The position numbers and the translations under genes were made by a program. A stretch of DNA of 64,000 nt, from positions 60,015-124,014 of the forward strand of contig CAVSCE010000012.1 of NCBI GenBank assembly GCA_963726375.1, read 5' to 3'. Positions 49,415 to 59,316 of the stretch are shown piece after piece. The notes under the pieces were generated by a model. The model made no database searches. It saw only the letters and a program-made list of their open reading frames with translations, and was not told the origin of the DNA. Position 1 is the first letter of the stretch. Each line of letters opens with the position of its first letter. The DNA comes from UTCFX2 sp963726375 (GTDB lineage: Bacteria > Chloroflexota > Anaerolineae > Anaerolineales > UBA4823).

Positions 49415-50419
49415 ATGAAAGCAATCGTTTTTACCGAATACGGATCCCCTGAAGTCCTGCACCTGGCTGAAATCCCCAAGCCGACGCCCAAAGAAAACGA
49501 AATCCTGGTGCGGGTGCACGCCACACCGGTCAACTACGGCGACCTGACGGCGCGGGATTTCGCCCACAGCCGCATTCAACATGCCCGCCCTGCTTTACCT
49601 GCCGGCGCGCCTGACATTCGGCTGGAACAAGCCCAAGATCAACATCCTCGGCAGCGAACTGGCCGGGGAGGTGGAAGCGGTCGGCAGCCAGGTGACAAAA
49701 TTCAAGCCCGGCGACCCGGTATTTGCGTACGTGGGGATGAAGATGGGCGCGAACGCCGAGTACATCTGCCTACCCGAAAGCGGGACGATCGCGATCAAGC
49801 CGGCCAACATGGACTTACGCTGAAGCCGCCACGCCTGCCCTACGGGGCGGTGATGGCCGCCAGCCTGCTGCAGAAAGGCGATGCTCAAGCCCGGGCAAAA
49901 AATCCTGATCAACGGCGCCTCCGGCGGGATCGGGGCGATGGCCGTCCAGCTTGCCAAGCAGCACTACGGGGCAGAAGTGACCGGGGTCTGCGGCGGGCCG
50001 CGGCTCGACTACGTCAAGGCCCTGGGCGCGGACAAGGTGATCGACTACGAAAAGCAGGATTTCACCCAAAACGGCGAGACCTACGACGTGATTTTCGACA
50101 TCCTGGGCAAGCGCTCGTTTGCACAGGTCAAAAATTCGCTGACGCCCAACGGGATCTACCTGTTAGCCAGCTTCAAGATGAAGGCGGTTATGCAAATGCT
50201 GTGGACTTGCCCTGACCCGCAGCCCGCAAAAAGTCGTCTGCGCCTTTGCGAATGAGACCGCCGACAGCCTGGTGCTGGTCAAGGAACTGGCCGAGGCCGG
50301 GAAAATCAAAGCGATCATCGACAAACGCTTCCCGCTCGAGCAAGCCGCCGAAGCCCACCGGTATATCGAATTGGGCGGACGGCAGGGCAACGTCGTGCTG
50401 ATCGCAGCCGCAGGCGTGA
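49415..50419 (+). CDS. MDR-family NAD(P)H:quinone reductase-like oxidoreductase, second of two
   Basis: Tandem paralogue of the preceding gene, about 330 residues: MKAIVFTEYGSPEVLHLAEI, KINILGSELAGEVEAVGSQV, FKPGDPVFAYVG, ILINGASGGIGAMAVQLAKQ and the end FPLEQAAEAHRYIELGGRQG, NVVLI. AAGGAGCAAATCA precedes ATG 49415. Frames change near 49575, 49822, 49870 and 50205. The 3' end is not certain: the final frame stays open beyond 50500 into unrelated sequence, and a frame change would give a stop at 50417-50419, close to the usual family end. The tandem arrangement under one regulator suggests a response to electrophiles or redox stress. Confidence 0.78.
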
Positions 50420-50604
50420 ATTCCAGCGAGGAAAATCCTGCGGGAAGGCGATTGCTACGGAAGGCGAGCTCCAACGGATGGGGCTCGCCGAGCCTCCAAC
50501 CAGGGATTGGGAGTATAATTTCAATGGATCGAGCCTGCCTGCAGGCTCGAGAACCCCTTCAAACCCACCACCCCAACCGCCAAGCCATAGGAAAGGAACC
50601 GCCC

Positions 50605-52181
50605 ATGCTCACGCGCATCAGAACTTCTATCCGTCCTGCTGACCGCTGCCCTGCTGTCTACCGCCTGGGCGACCGGGCCGGCTTCGGGCGGCAAGAGCCC
50701 GTCCGAACGCAGCCTGCCTGCGGACGTCGAAGAAAATGCCCGGCTGCTGAGCGAGGAGCTCAGCGAACAGGGCTTTGAAATCCTGGAAGGCTCACTGGAG
50801 CTGTACACCGTGGACGACTGCCCGGCTTCTTACGAGGAAATGGCGCTGTGCTACGGCAACAACCCGGCCGCGCCGTACGTGCTGGTCTCGCTGCCGAGGT
50901 GGGAGAAGGAGTACCTGGACCCTGCGACCGACACGGCTTTCGGCTACGGCAAGCGGGCCCCCTACCGGCTCGACCGCGCGAGGCGATCGTGATCCTGGGC
51001 GAGCTGCCGCCGCAGGCGAAGTATTTCGGGCTGCAGAGCTATCTTTTCACCCGCCAGGGCAAGTTTGACAAACACAGCGACTGTCTACCAGGACCTGGAC
51101 GCGCTGAAACCTGCCCCAGCTTTTCGCCAAGTTCTTCACGTTCGTGCCGCAGAATCACAGCGGATCATCCAGTTCGCCAGCCTGAGCAACGCGATCAACA
51201 ACGTGGTGATCGAGGAGCAGTCGGGCGAGGCCTTCGGGCAGGAGAAGTTTTTCATCATCACGCCCGACCGTGTGATGGAGGCGGCGGTCCGCGAGGCGCT
51301 GGACGAGATCGAGGCAGCGGAGGAGGATATCTTCAGCGAGCCGATCCCGCCCGGGCTGAAGCTTGGGCTGAACAGGCCGGCGGATGATTTTATCTCGATC
51401 ATCCGCTACGCGATGCCGGAGGACGGAGGCGACCCGGGCGACCCGTCGGACACCTGGCGGAACACGCTGCCGATGGCGGTGCTGCGGGTGCGGGATACCC
51501 GCCCCGGGCGGCGGGCCGAGCCGTACGAGCCCGTCGTGCTCGAAGAGCGGGCGATGGCAGACGAACATGATTTAATCAGGAAATCTGCAAGGTCTCGCGG
51601 CGGCGGTCGCCGGACGATGGGGGCAGCCTGGGGCGCTGCAGAAGGCCCAGAAGTTCATGGTGATGCAGCGGGCGCCGTTCAACATGGTTGGACCCAAGTG
51701 CATCGAGATCGGCGAGAACTGCCTGGGCGACACGCAGGACACCTTCTACCAGTACACCCTGCCGGTGCCGATCACGGATGCGAAGGTCTATGCGGCGGTG
51801 GGCACGCTGGGGACACGCACCGGAACGCGACCTACGTGGGGCTGGGGCTGAGCTCGTCGGTACGGCTGCTGGGGTTTGACAACCTTTCGGACACGGACCT
51901 GGAGGACACGGCGAGGCGTACAGCGGAGCGGTGGGGAACACGGACAAGCTCTTCGTCTACTATTTCCGCGGAGCTGCAGCGGGCTGGACGGCCTGACCGA
52001 CGGGAACTGCATGGAGATCGACGAGGAGGACGTGCCGACCTGCAGCGATCCGAACCCGCTGAACTGCGACCGGCTGAGCCTGTCGTTGCGGGACTATATC
52101 TCCCCGGGGACTCGCCGGGGGCCGAATGAAGCCGGCAAGCTGGCGGCGATCTTGATCCCGCTGGCAGTGCCGGAGGATTGA
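50605..52181 (+). CDS. Exported protein of unknown function, about 520 residues
   Basis: From ATG 50605 (after GAAAGGAACCGCCC) a frame change near 50630 gives a signal peptide (LSVLLTAALLSTAWATGPAS). The mature protein has blocks LLSEELSEQGFEILEGSLEL, NPAAPYVLVSLPRWEKEYLD, YRLD-REAIVILGELPPQAKY, FGLQSYLFTRQG, VIEEQSGEAFGQEKFFIITP, PADDFISIIRYAMPEDGGDP, KFMVMQRAPFNMVGPKCIEI, ENCLGDTQDTFYQYTLP and the end GPNEAGKLAAILIPLAVPED. Six or so frame changes occur. I do not recognise the family. The paired cysteines (CIEIGENCLGD and CSDPNPLNCD) suggest disulfides outside the cell, and no C-terminal tag or anchor is visible. The first IS110 element starts 18 bases after the stop. Confidence 0.6.
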
Positions 52182-52200
52182 GGAGATTGCTTCGTTCCTC

Positions 52201-53568
52201 CTAAGAAACTTCATGAATCACAGGCTCCAAGCGGAAGCCCAACTTAGCTGCCCGGCGGTTCAGATTACGTAAGATTTGAGTACGATATTGTTGCTCATAA
52301 TAATCGGCACCAAAGTCATGATAAGGCTTACGCTCTTTCAGCATAAAGTAGATGATACGAGCCAGCTTGTGCGCAGTAGCGGTAATGGCCGCAGGTGTTC
52401 CAAGCCGGGCACGCATGCGACGGAAGTAAGCGCCCAAGGCACTGTGCTGTTTTCAGGCTGGCTGCGGCTACCCGCAAAGCAGCGCTAGCTCGATTTTGGC
52501 AGGCTGCACACCGGTCTGAATGACCTTGCCGCCGGTGATCTTATTGTTGGGACACAAACGCAGCCAGGAAGTAAAATGCTTCACCGTGGGCCATTTGCTC
52601 ATATCGGTGCCGATTTCGCTCAGCACTTTCTGGACAGTCAGTTCATCCACCCCATCGATTTGGGTCAAATCCACTCCCGTCAGGCGATAAAGGGCTGGAG
52701 ACAGATCAAAGTGCGCCTGGTTCTTACGCCGTTTTTGGGTGCGATGGACAGGTGGGGGTGTCCGGGGTCTTCAGGTGGGTCAATTTCCCGGTACATGGCT
52801 TCCAGTTCCGCATCGCAAGCCTGCAATTGCTGGTCATAAAAATCATACAACTCCAGGGCCTGTTTGAGTGAACAGATGCTCACGCTTGTAATGGCCTTCC
52901 AGCGACTTGGCAATCTCGGTCTCGCTCTTTTTGCATCCCAGCTTGTGCAATGCTGCCAAACTTGTGGGTTGTGCTCTCCCGAAAGGATGGCTCGGATAAT
53001 CTTCAGTCCTGTCACCCCGGTTATATCGCTGAGGACGTTGGTCAGCCGCAAATTCATCAAAGTCAGTGCCTTCTGCATGTGCTGGATATGGGCAGAACGA
53101 TATTGCACCAACATTTCACGATGACGCACCAGGCTGCGGATGGCAACAATCTGCTCAGGAGGGCGGAACGAAGGATTGAGCAGGCCATAGGTGTGCAGCT
53201 GCTGGATCCATTGGCAGTCCAGACATCCGTCTTGCGCCCGCTACATTCTTCAGATGGCGGGCATTCACCAGACAGACTTCAAAGCCCTCCTCCTCCAGGA
53301 TTTCATACAACGGAATCCAGTACACCCCTGTGGCCTCCATGGCTACCGTCTTGATCTGGCAGGCTTTCAGCCATCCTGCCAGGCGGCGCAGATCGACGGT
53401 GAAGGTCGGAAACGAACGCACGCTCTCTGTGTCCCGGTCGGGAGGCACGGCGACGTACACTTCTTCTGCACCGATGTCGATCCCGGCGGCATGAGGGTTG
53501 ATCTGCTCCAGGGCATTATGAACTTTCTCTTGACCTGACGCTTCGCTTGACCATGTTTGCAACTCCAT
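52201..53568 (-). CDS. IS110-family transposase, copy 1
   Basis: Recombinase of about 450 residues with an N-terminal RuvC-like DEDD domain (GIDIGAEEVYVAVPPDRD; VAMEATGVYWIPLYEILEEE; YGLL/FEPS-type region after CQWIQQLHTY) and a C-terminal Transposase_20 domain (LTNVLSDITGVTGLKIIRAI; HFTSWLRLCPNNKITGGKV). The start at 53568 (MELQTW) matches copies 3 and 4, and the end EPVIHEVS is at 52201. Frames change near 53165-53240, 52790 and 52450. The latter loses one base compared with copy 4 (near 52450 against 57713), which is intact there. Likely a functional gene with consensus errors, but decay cannot be excluded. Confidence 0.8.
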
Positions 53569-53791
53569 AATAAGGGATGTCCAGACCCGATCATCCATAG
53601 GTCGTTTACGCTCCTAAACGGGGTCCCATATCAGCCACCAATGATAAATCCACCATGATCGGAACCAAACTCGCAATCGGGTTCGAAAACACCAGTGGCG
53701 GGTCGGTTTTAGCTGTCTGGACACGGGACTATTCTACCAAACGCTTCACAGTTTCCTCCAGATATAACTGCGCGAAGCGCTATAGATTAAC
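53569..53791 (-). ncRNA. Bridge RNA candidate in the 5' non-coding end of IS110 copy 1
   Basis: The 220 bases between the transposase start and the element end are conserved in all four copies. On the minus strand GCCACTGGTG (53690-53699) can pair over 10 bp (three G-U) with CATTGGTGGC (53634-53643), enclosing GAACC/GGTTC. IS110 elements are known to encode a bridge RNA in such an end, which pairs with target and donor DNA. That this segment is transcribed and acts so is inference. Confidence 0.5.
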
Positions 53792-53835
53792 TCGCAATGA
53801 CAGGCACGCAATGACAGGAGATTGCTTCGTTCCTC

Positions 53836-55204
53836 CTAAGAAACTTGAAGTTAACAGGCTCCAAGCGATAGCCATACTTAGCTGCTCGGCGGTTCAGATT
53901 ACGTAATACTCGAGTTCGATATTGTTGTTCATAAAAATCGGCACCAAAGTCATGATAAGATTTACGTTCTTTCAGCATAAAGTAGATGATACGGCCAATT
54001 TATGAGCAGTAGCAGTAATCGCAGCAGGCGTCATCCATAGGGCACGCATGCGACGAAAATAAGCGCCCAAAGCGCTGTCGCTATGCTTCAGGCTGGCGGC
54101 AGCAATACGCAAAGCGGTACTGGCCCGGTTCTGGGTTGGCAGCACACCGGTCTGTATAACCTTTTTGCCACCAGTGATCTTGTTGTTGGGACACAAGCGC
54201 AGCCAAGAAGCAAAATGCTTGACTGTGGGCCATTTGCTCATATCGGTGCCGGTCTCACTCAATACTTTCTGGACGGTCAAGGCATCTACCCCATCGATTT
54301 GGGTCAAGTCCACCCGTCATGCGATACAAGGCCGGAGCCAGCTCAAAGTAAGTCTGGTTCTTGCGAGGTTTGTGCGTGCGAGGGGCAGGTGGTGGAGTTC
54401 CTGGATCTTCGGGTGGATCAAACTCCTGATACATAACTTCCAGTTCGGCATCGCAAGCCTGCATTTGTTGATCATAAAAATCATACAATTCCAGGGCCTG
54501 CTTCAGCAGCAAATAAATGTTCGCGGCTTGTAGTGACCTTCCAACGATTTGATGATCTCGGCTTCACTCTTTTTGCAGCCCGGTCATCGCGGAATTGCGC
54601 CAGAACCTGTGGGTTGCGCTCTCCAGCTACAATGGCTCGGATGATCTTCATCCCGGTAACCCCGGTGATATCACTGAGCACGTTGGTCAAACGCAGGTTC
54701 ATCTGGGTCAGTGCTTTCTGCATGTGCTGGATATGGGCAGAACGATATTGCACCAGCATCTCCCGATGGCGTACCAGGCTGCGGATGGCAACAATCTTTC
54801 AGGCGGACGGAAGGAGGGCTCGAACAATCCATAGGTATGCAATTGCTGGATCCATTGGCAGTCCAGCACATCCGTCTTGCGTCCAGAAACATTCTTCAAA
54901 TGCCGCGCATTCACCAGATAGACCTCGAAAGCCCTCGTCTTCCAGGATCTCGTACAGCGGAATCCAGTACACCCCGGTCGATTCCATCGCTACCGTATCA
55001 ATCTCGCAGCGCTTTCAACCATTCTGCCAAACTTTGAAGATCGACCGTGAAGGTCGGAAACGAACGCACACTCTCTTCATCCCGTCGGGTGGAACGGCCA
55101 CGTACATTTCTTCCGCACCGATATCGATCCCGGCTGCATTCAGATTGATTTGCTCCAGGGCATTCACCTGAACTTTACTTTTTCTTTTGCTTCTGCTTTA
55201 CCAT
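53836..55204 (-). CDS. IS110-family transposase, copy 2 (diverged, frameshifted)
   Basis: Same domain order as copy 1. ATG 55204 (MVKQKQ) follows TAGGAGATGAAGCG and leads to VNALEQINLNAAGIDIGAEE after one frame change; ESTGVYWIPLYEILEDEGF, VLDCQWIQQLHTYGL, LTNVLSDITGVTGMKIIRAI and HFASWLRLCPNNKITGGKK follow in changing frames. At the 3' end the frame as given runs past the site of the copy-1 stop and ends at 53787 with repeat-derived residues; 53836 is the family-equivalent stop. Differences from the other copies are spread evenly, so this is an older or distinct lineage. Confidence 0.72.
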
Positions 55205-55440
55205 CGCTTCATCTCCTAGTCAATATGGATGGTCCAGACCCGATCAATCAGAGGTTGAGTACGTTCCTAAACGGGGTCCCCTACGGGCCACCAATGAAAA
55301 AACCACGCATGATCGGAACCATACTCGCAAACGGGTTCGAAGACACCAGTGGCGGGCCGGTCTTAACTGTCTGGACTGATAGCCAATTCTACCCATCCCA
55401 GTTTCCTCCAGAAAGAAGAGCGCGCAGCGCTGTGGATTTA
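55205..55440 (-). ncRNA. Bridge RNA candidate of IS110 copy 2
   Basis: The outer stem halves (55344-55353 with 55287-55296) are retained, while the inner loop differs from the other copies (minus strand GAACCCGTTTGCGAGTATGG instead of GAACCCGATTGCGAGTTTGG). Loop variation with stem conservation fits a guide RNA that adapts its pairing loops. Confidence 0.45.
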
Positions 55441-55527
55441 CTCGCAATGACAGCATTGTCTCGTTCCAAGCAACGAGCCAGCCCCCATATGACAGGAGAT
55501 TGCTTCGCTTAACTCCTAAGAAACTGT

Positions 55528-56909
55528 TTATACGGCAGAAGGGGTAGCCTCCTCCAGGCGAAAGCCCAGCTTAGCCGCCCGGCGGCTCAGATTACGTAAG
55601 ATTCTGAATTCGATATTGTTGCTCATAATAATCAGCCCCAAAGTCATGATAAGGCTTACGTTCTTTCAGCATAGCGTAGATAATACGAGCCAGCTTGTGC
55701 GCGGTAGCTGTAATTGCCGCAGGCTGCTCCAGGTCTTGCACGAATCCGACGATAGAAAGCGCCCAAGGCACTATCGCTGTCTTTCAAGCTGGCTGCCGCT
55801 ACCCGCAAAGCGATATTAGCTCGATTTTTCGTAGGCTGCACCCCTCTCTGAATGATCTTGCCGCCTGTGATTTTATTGTTAGGACACAAACGCAGCCAGG
55901 AAGTAGAGTGCTTCTCCGTTGGCCATTGGCTCATATCGGTGCCAATTTCACTAAGAACTTTCTGCACAGTCAGTGCATCCACCCCATCGATTTGGTCAAA
56001 TCCACTCCCGTCATACGATAAAGAGCTGGAGACAGATCAAAGTGCGCCTGATTTTTACGCTGTTTTTGGTGCGAGGGACAGGTGGAGGTGTACGAGGGTC
56101 TTCAGGTGGATTCAAATTTCCTGATACAAAGCTTCCAGTTCCGCATCGCAAGCCTGCAATTGCTGATCATAAAAGTCATACAACTCCAGCGCCTGCTTGA
56201 GCGTGAACAGATGCTCACGCTTATAATAGCCTTCCAGCGATTTGGCAATCTCGTCTTCATTCTTTTTGCATCCCGACTCGCGAATTTTCGCCAAACTTGA
56301 GGATTGTGCTCTCCCGCAAGAATCCCTCGGATAATCTTCAGACCTGTCACCCCGGTTATATCGCTGATCACATTGGTCAGCCGCAGATTCATCTAAGTCA
56401 GCGCTTTCTGCATGTGCTGGATATGGCTGAGCGATATTCCACCAGCATTTCTCGATGACGCACCAGGCTGCGGATCGCAGCAATCTGCTCAGGTGGGCGG
56501 AACGAGGATTCAGCAAGCCATACGTGTGCAGCTGCTGGATCCATTGGCAGTCCAAGATATCCGTCTTACGCCCAGCTGACATTCTTCAGATGCCTGGCAT
56601 TCACCAGATAGACTTCGAAAGCCCTCCTTCTTCCAGTATTTCATACAGCGGAATCCAGTACACCCCTGTAGCTTCCATAGCTACCGTATTCATCTGGCAG
56701 GCTTTCAGCCATCCTGCCAGGCGCGCAGATCGACGGTGAAGGTCGGAAACGAACGCACGCTCTCTGTGTCCCGGTCGGGAGGCACGGCGACGTACACTTC
56801 TTCTGCACCGATGTCGATCCCGGCGGCATGAGGGTTGATCTGCTCCAGGGCATTCACCTGAACTTTCATCTTGACCTCGCTTCTGCTTGACCATCGTTTG
56901 CAACTCCAT
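55528..56909 (-). CDS. IS110-family transposase, copy 3 (frameshifted)
   Basis: Start at 56909 (MELQTMVKQKRG). HAAGIDIGAEEVYVAVPPDR, EATGVYWIPLYEILEEGGL, ILDCQWIQQLHTYGLL, SDITGVTGLKIIRGILAGEH and WLRLCPNNKITGGKIIQRGV follow. The C-terminus differs from copies 1 and 4: GFRLEEATPSAV with a stop at 55528-55530, 12 bases before the usual stop. Frames change near 56860, 56725, 56580, 56300, 56110, 55990 and 55740. As in the other copies the breaks fall at different places, so they are independent events or read errors. Confidence 0.75.
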
Positions 56910-57131
56910 AATAAGGGATGTCCAGACCCGATCATCGAAAGGTTGTGTACGCTCCTAAAACGGGGTCCCATATGGGCCACCAATGATAAAACCACCATGA
57001 TCGGAACCAAACTCGCAATCGGGTTCGGAAACACCAGTGGCGGGCCGGCTTAACTGTCTGGATTGGGGACTATTCTACCCGCAGCCACCCAGTTTCCTCC
57101 AGAAAGAAATGCGCGAAGCGCCATGGATTTA
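56910..57131 (-). ncRNA. Bridge RNA candidate of IS110 copy 3
   Basis: Same 10-bp outer stem (57032-57041 with 56976-56985) and inner GAACC/GGTTC stem as copies 1 and 4. Confidence 0.48.
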
Positions 57132-57463
57132 CTCGCAATGACAGGCACGCAATGACAGGAGATTGCTTCGTTCCTCGCAATGACAGGCACGCAATGACAG
57201 GAGATTGCTTCTTCCTCGCAATGACAGATTGTTTCGTTCCAAGCAATGACAAGCACGCAATGACAGGAGATTGCTTCGTTCCTCGCAATGAGACGCGTCT
57301 AATCCATTAAAATGTGCGAAGCGCTGTGGACAGGCTCATGTTGAGAATGTATGATGGTTCTCTGGCGGTTGAAACCGCATCAACGCATGCGAAGTCGACC
57401 TACGTCGACTCCTTATGACACGCGTGCTAATCCATTAAGAATGCGAAGCGCTGTGGACAGGGT
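57132..57463 (+). repeat. Repeat array between IS110 copies 3 and 4, with uninterrupted target sequence
   Basis: Five units of CTCGCAATGACAGG...CACGCAATGACAGGAGATTGCTTCGTTC (57132-57295) carry the site into which the IS110 copies appear to have inserted, here uninterrupted. 57337-57420 is the GGCGGTTGAAACCGC/GTCGAC element that also occurs at 19105-19190. No gene is seen. Confidence 0.75.
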
Positions 57464-57464
57464 C

Positions 57465-58857
57465 CTAAGAAACTTCATGAATCACAGGCTCCAAGCGGAA
57501 GCCCAACTTAGCTGCCCGGCGGTTCAGATTACGTAAGATTTGAGTACGATATTGTTGCTCATAATAATCGGCACCAAAGTCATGATAAGGCTTACGCTCT
57601 TTCAGCATAAAGTAGATGATACGAGCCAGCTTGTGCGCGGTAGCGGTAATAGCCGCAGGTGTTCCAAGCCGGGCACGCATGCGACGGAAGTAAGCGCCCA
57701 AGGCACTGTCGCTGTTTTTCAGGCTGGCTGCGGCTACCCGCAAAGCAGCGCTAGCTCGATTCTTGGTAGGCTGCACACCGGTCTGAATGACCTTGCCGCC
57801 GGTGATCTTATTGTTGGGACACAAACGCAGCCAGGAAGTAAAATGCTTCACCGTGGGCCATTTGCTCATATCGGTGCCGATTTCGCTCAGCACTTTCTGG
57901 ACAGTCAGTTCATCCACCCCATCGATTTGGGTCAAATCCACTGCCCGTCAGGCGATAAAGGGCTGGAGACAGATCAAAGTGCGCCTGGTTCTTACGCCGT
58001 TTTTGGGTGCGAGGGACGGGTGGGGGTGTGCCGGGGTCTTCAGGTGGGTTCAAATTCCCGGTACATGCGCTTCCAGTTCTGCATCGCAAGCCTGCAATTG
58101 CTGGTCATAAAAATCATACAACTCCAGGGCCTGTTTGAGGATGCAAACAGATGCTCGCGCTTGTAATGGCCTTCCAGCGACTTGGCAATCTCGGTCTCGC
58201 TCTTTTTGCATCCCGGCTCGCGCAATGCTGCCAAACGTTGTGGGTTGTGCTCTCCCGAAAGAATGGCTCGGATAATCTTCAGTCCTGTCACCCCGGTTAT
58301 ATCGCTGAGGACGTTGGTCAGCCGCAAATTCATCGAAAGTCAGCGCCTTCTGCATGTGCTGGATATGGGCAGAGCGATATTGCACCAGCATTTCACGATG
58401 ACGCACCAGACTGCGCGATGGCCACAATCTGTCTCGGGCGGGCGGAAGGAAGCGATTGAGCAGGCCATAGGTATGCAGCTGCTGGATCCATTGGCAGTCC
58501 AGCACATCCGTCTTGCGCCCGCAGACATTCTTCAGATGGCGGGCATTCACCAGATAGACTTCAAAGCCTTCCTCCTCCAGGATTTCATACAACGGAATCC
58601 AGTACACCCTGTGGCCTCCATGGCTACCGTCTTGATCTGGCAGGCTTTCAGCCATCCTGCCAGGCGGCGCAGATCGACGGTGAAGGTGCGGAAACGAACG
58701 CACGCTCTCTGTGTCCCGGTCGGGAGGCACGGCGACGTACATTTCTTCTGCACCGATGTCGATCCCGGCGGCATTGAGGGTTGATCTGCTCCAGGGCATT
58801 CACCTGAACTTTCATCTTACCTGACGCTTCTGCTTGGACCATCGTTTGCAACTCCAT
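57465..58857 (-). CDS. IS110-family transposase, copy 4
   Basis: Start 58857 (MELQTMVQAEASGKMKVQVN), end EPVIHEVS at 57465. The C-terminal 158 residues (VDELTVQKVLSEIGTDMSKW to the end) are intact, better than in copy 1. One extra G near 57944 compared with copy 1 breaks the frame just before this part, and further changes lie near 58070, 58140, 58335, 58420, 58610 and 58690. Consensus of copies 1 and 4 would give a complete transposase. Confidence 0.8.
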
Positions 58858-59082
58858 GAATAAGGGATGCTCCAGACCCGATCATCGAAAGGTTGTGTAC
58901 GCTCCTAAACGGGGTCCCTTATGGGCCACCAATGATAAAACCACGCATGATCGGAACCAAACTCGCAATCGGGTTCGGAAACACCAGTGGCGGGCCGGTC
59001 TTAACTATCTGGATTGGGGACTATTCTACCCGCAGCCACCCAGTTTCCTCCAGAAAGAAATGCGCGAAGCGCTATGGATCTA
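58858..59082 (-). ncRNA. Bridge RNA candidate of IS110 copy 4
   Basis: Outer stem 58982-58991 with 58925-58934, inner stem GAACC/GGTTC (58954-58958 with 58972-58976 on the plus strand). Sequence nearly identical to copies 1 and 3. Confidence 0.5.
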
Positions 59083-59310
59083 CTCGCAATGACAAGCGCA
59101 CAATGACAGGGTTCGTTGAGGGCCTGAGGACTGAGCTGATCTACCTTCGTTCCTCGCAATGACAGATTGTTTCGTTCCAAGCAATGACAAGCACGCAATG
59201 ACAGGGGATTGCTTCGTTCCTCGCAATGACAGATTGTTTCGTTCTCGCAATGACAAGCACGCAATGACAGGAGATTGCTTCGTTCCTCGCAATGACAGGG
59301 TTCTGGAGGG
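59083..59310 (+). repeat. GCAATGACAGG / GATTGCTTCG repeat array
   Basis: Five units of the IS110 target repeat, including uninterrupted GATTGCTTCGTTCCTCGCAA (59209-59228, 59275-59294). GGAGGGCTGAGG immediately before 59317 contains the ribosome-binding site of the next gene. Confidence 0.75.
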
Positions 59311-59316
59311 CTGAGG

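Larger units (their letters stand above)
52200..53791 (-). mobile_element. IS110-family element, copy 1
   Basis: About 1.59 kb. Its left edge is at ...GCTTCGTTCCT|CCTAAGAAAC and its right edge at ...AGATTAA|CTCGCAATGACAGG, so the uninterrupted target would be GCTTCGTTCCTCGCAATGAC, which exists as such at 57219-57295 and 59215-59290. No terminal inverted repeats or target duplication beyond the CT are seen, as usual for IS110. Confidence 0.8.
53835..55440 (-). mobile_element. IS110-family element, copy 2
   Basis: About 1.6 kb; left edge ...GCTTCGTTCCT|CCTAAGAAAC, right edge ...GGATTTA|CTCGCAATGACAGC. It is the most diverged of the four copies (about 85-90% by eye). Copies 1 and 2 are separated by 43 bases of the GCAATGACAGG...GATTGCTTCGTTCCT repeat. 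Confidence 0.78.
55515..57131 (-). mobile_element. IS110-family element, copy 3
   Basis: About 1.6 kb; left edge ...GCTTCGCTTAACT|CCTAAGAAAC, right edge ...GGATTTA|CTCGCAATGACAGG. The left flank differs from the usual GCTTCGTTCCT but still ends in CT. Confidence 0.78.
57464..59082 (-). mobile_element. IS110-family element, copy 4
   Basis: About 1.62 kb, nearly identical to copy 1 over its length. Right edge ...GGATCTA|CTCGCAATGACAAG. Left edge ...GGACAGGGT|CCTAAGAAAC: here the left flank is not the GCTTCGTTCCT repeat and lacks the CT, so this copy entered a different site or its flank was rearranged. Confidence 0.78.

Noticed and set aside
56950..59260. Minus-strand frames reading SLRGTKQSP and CHCEERSNP in the repeat arrays
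   Set aside because: These are translations of the GATTGCTTCG/GCAATGACAGG repeat, a well-known source of spurious proteins.
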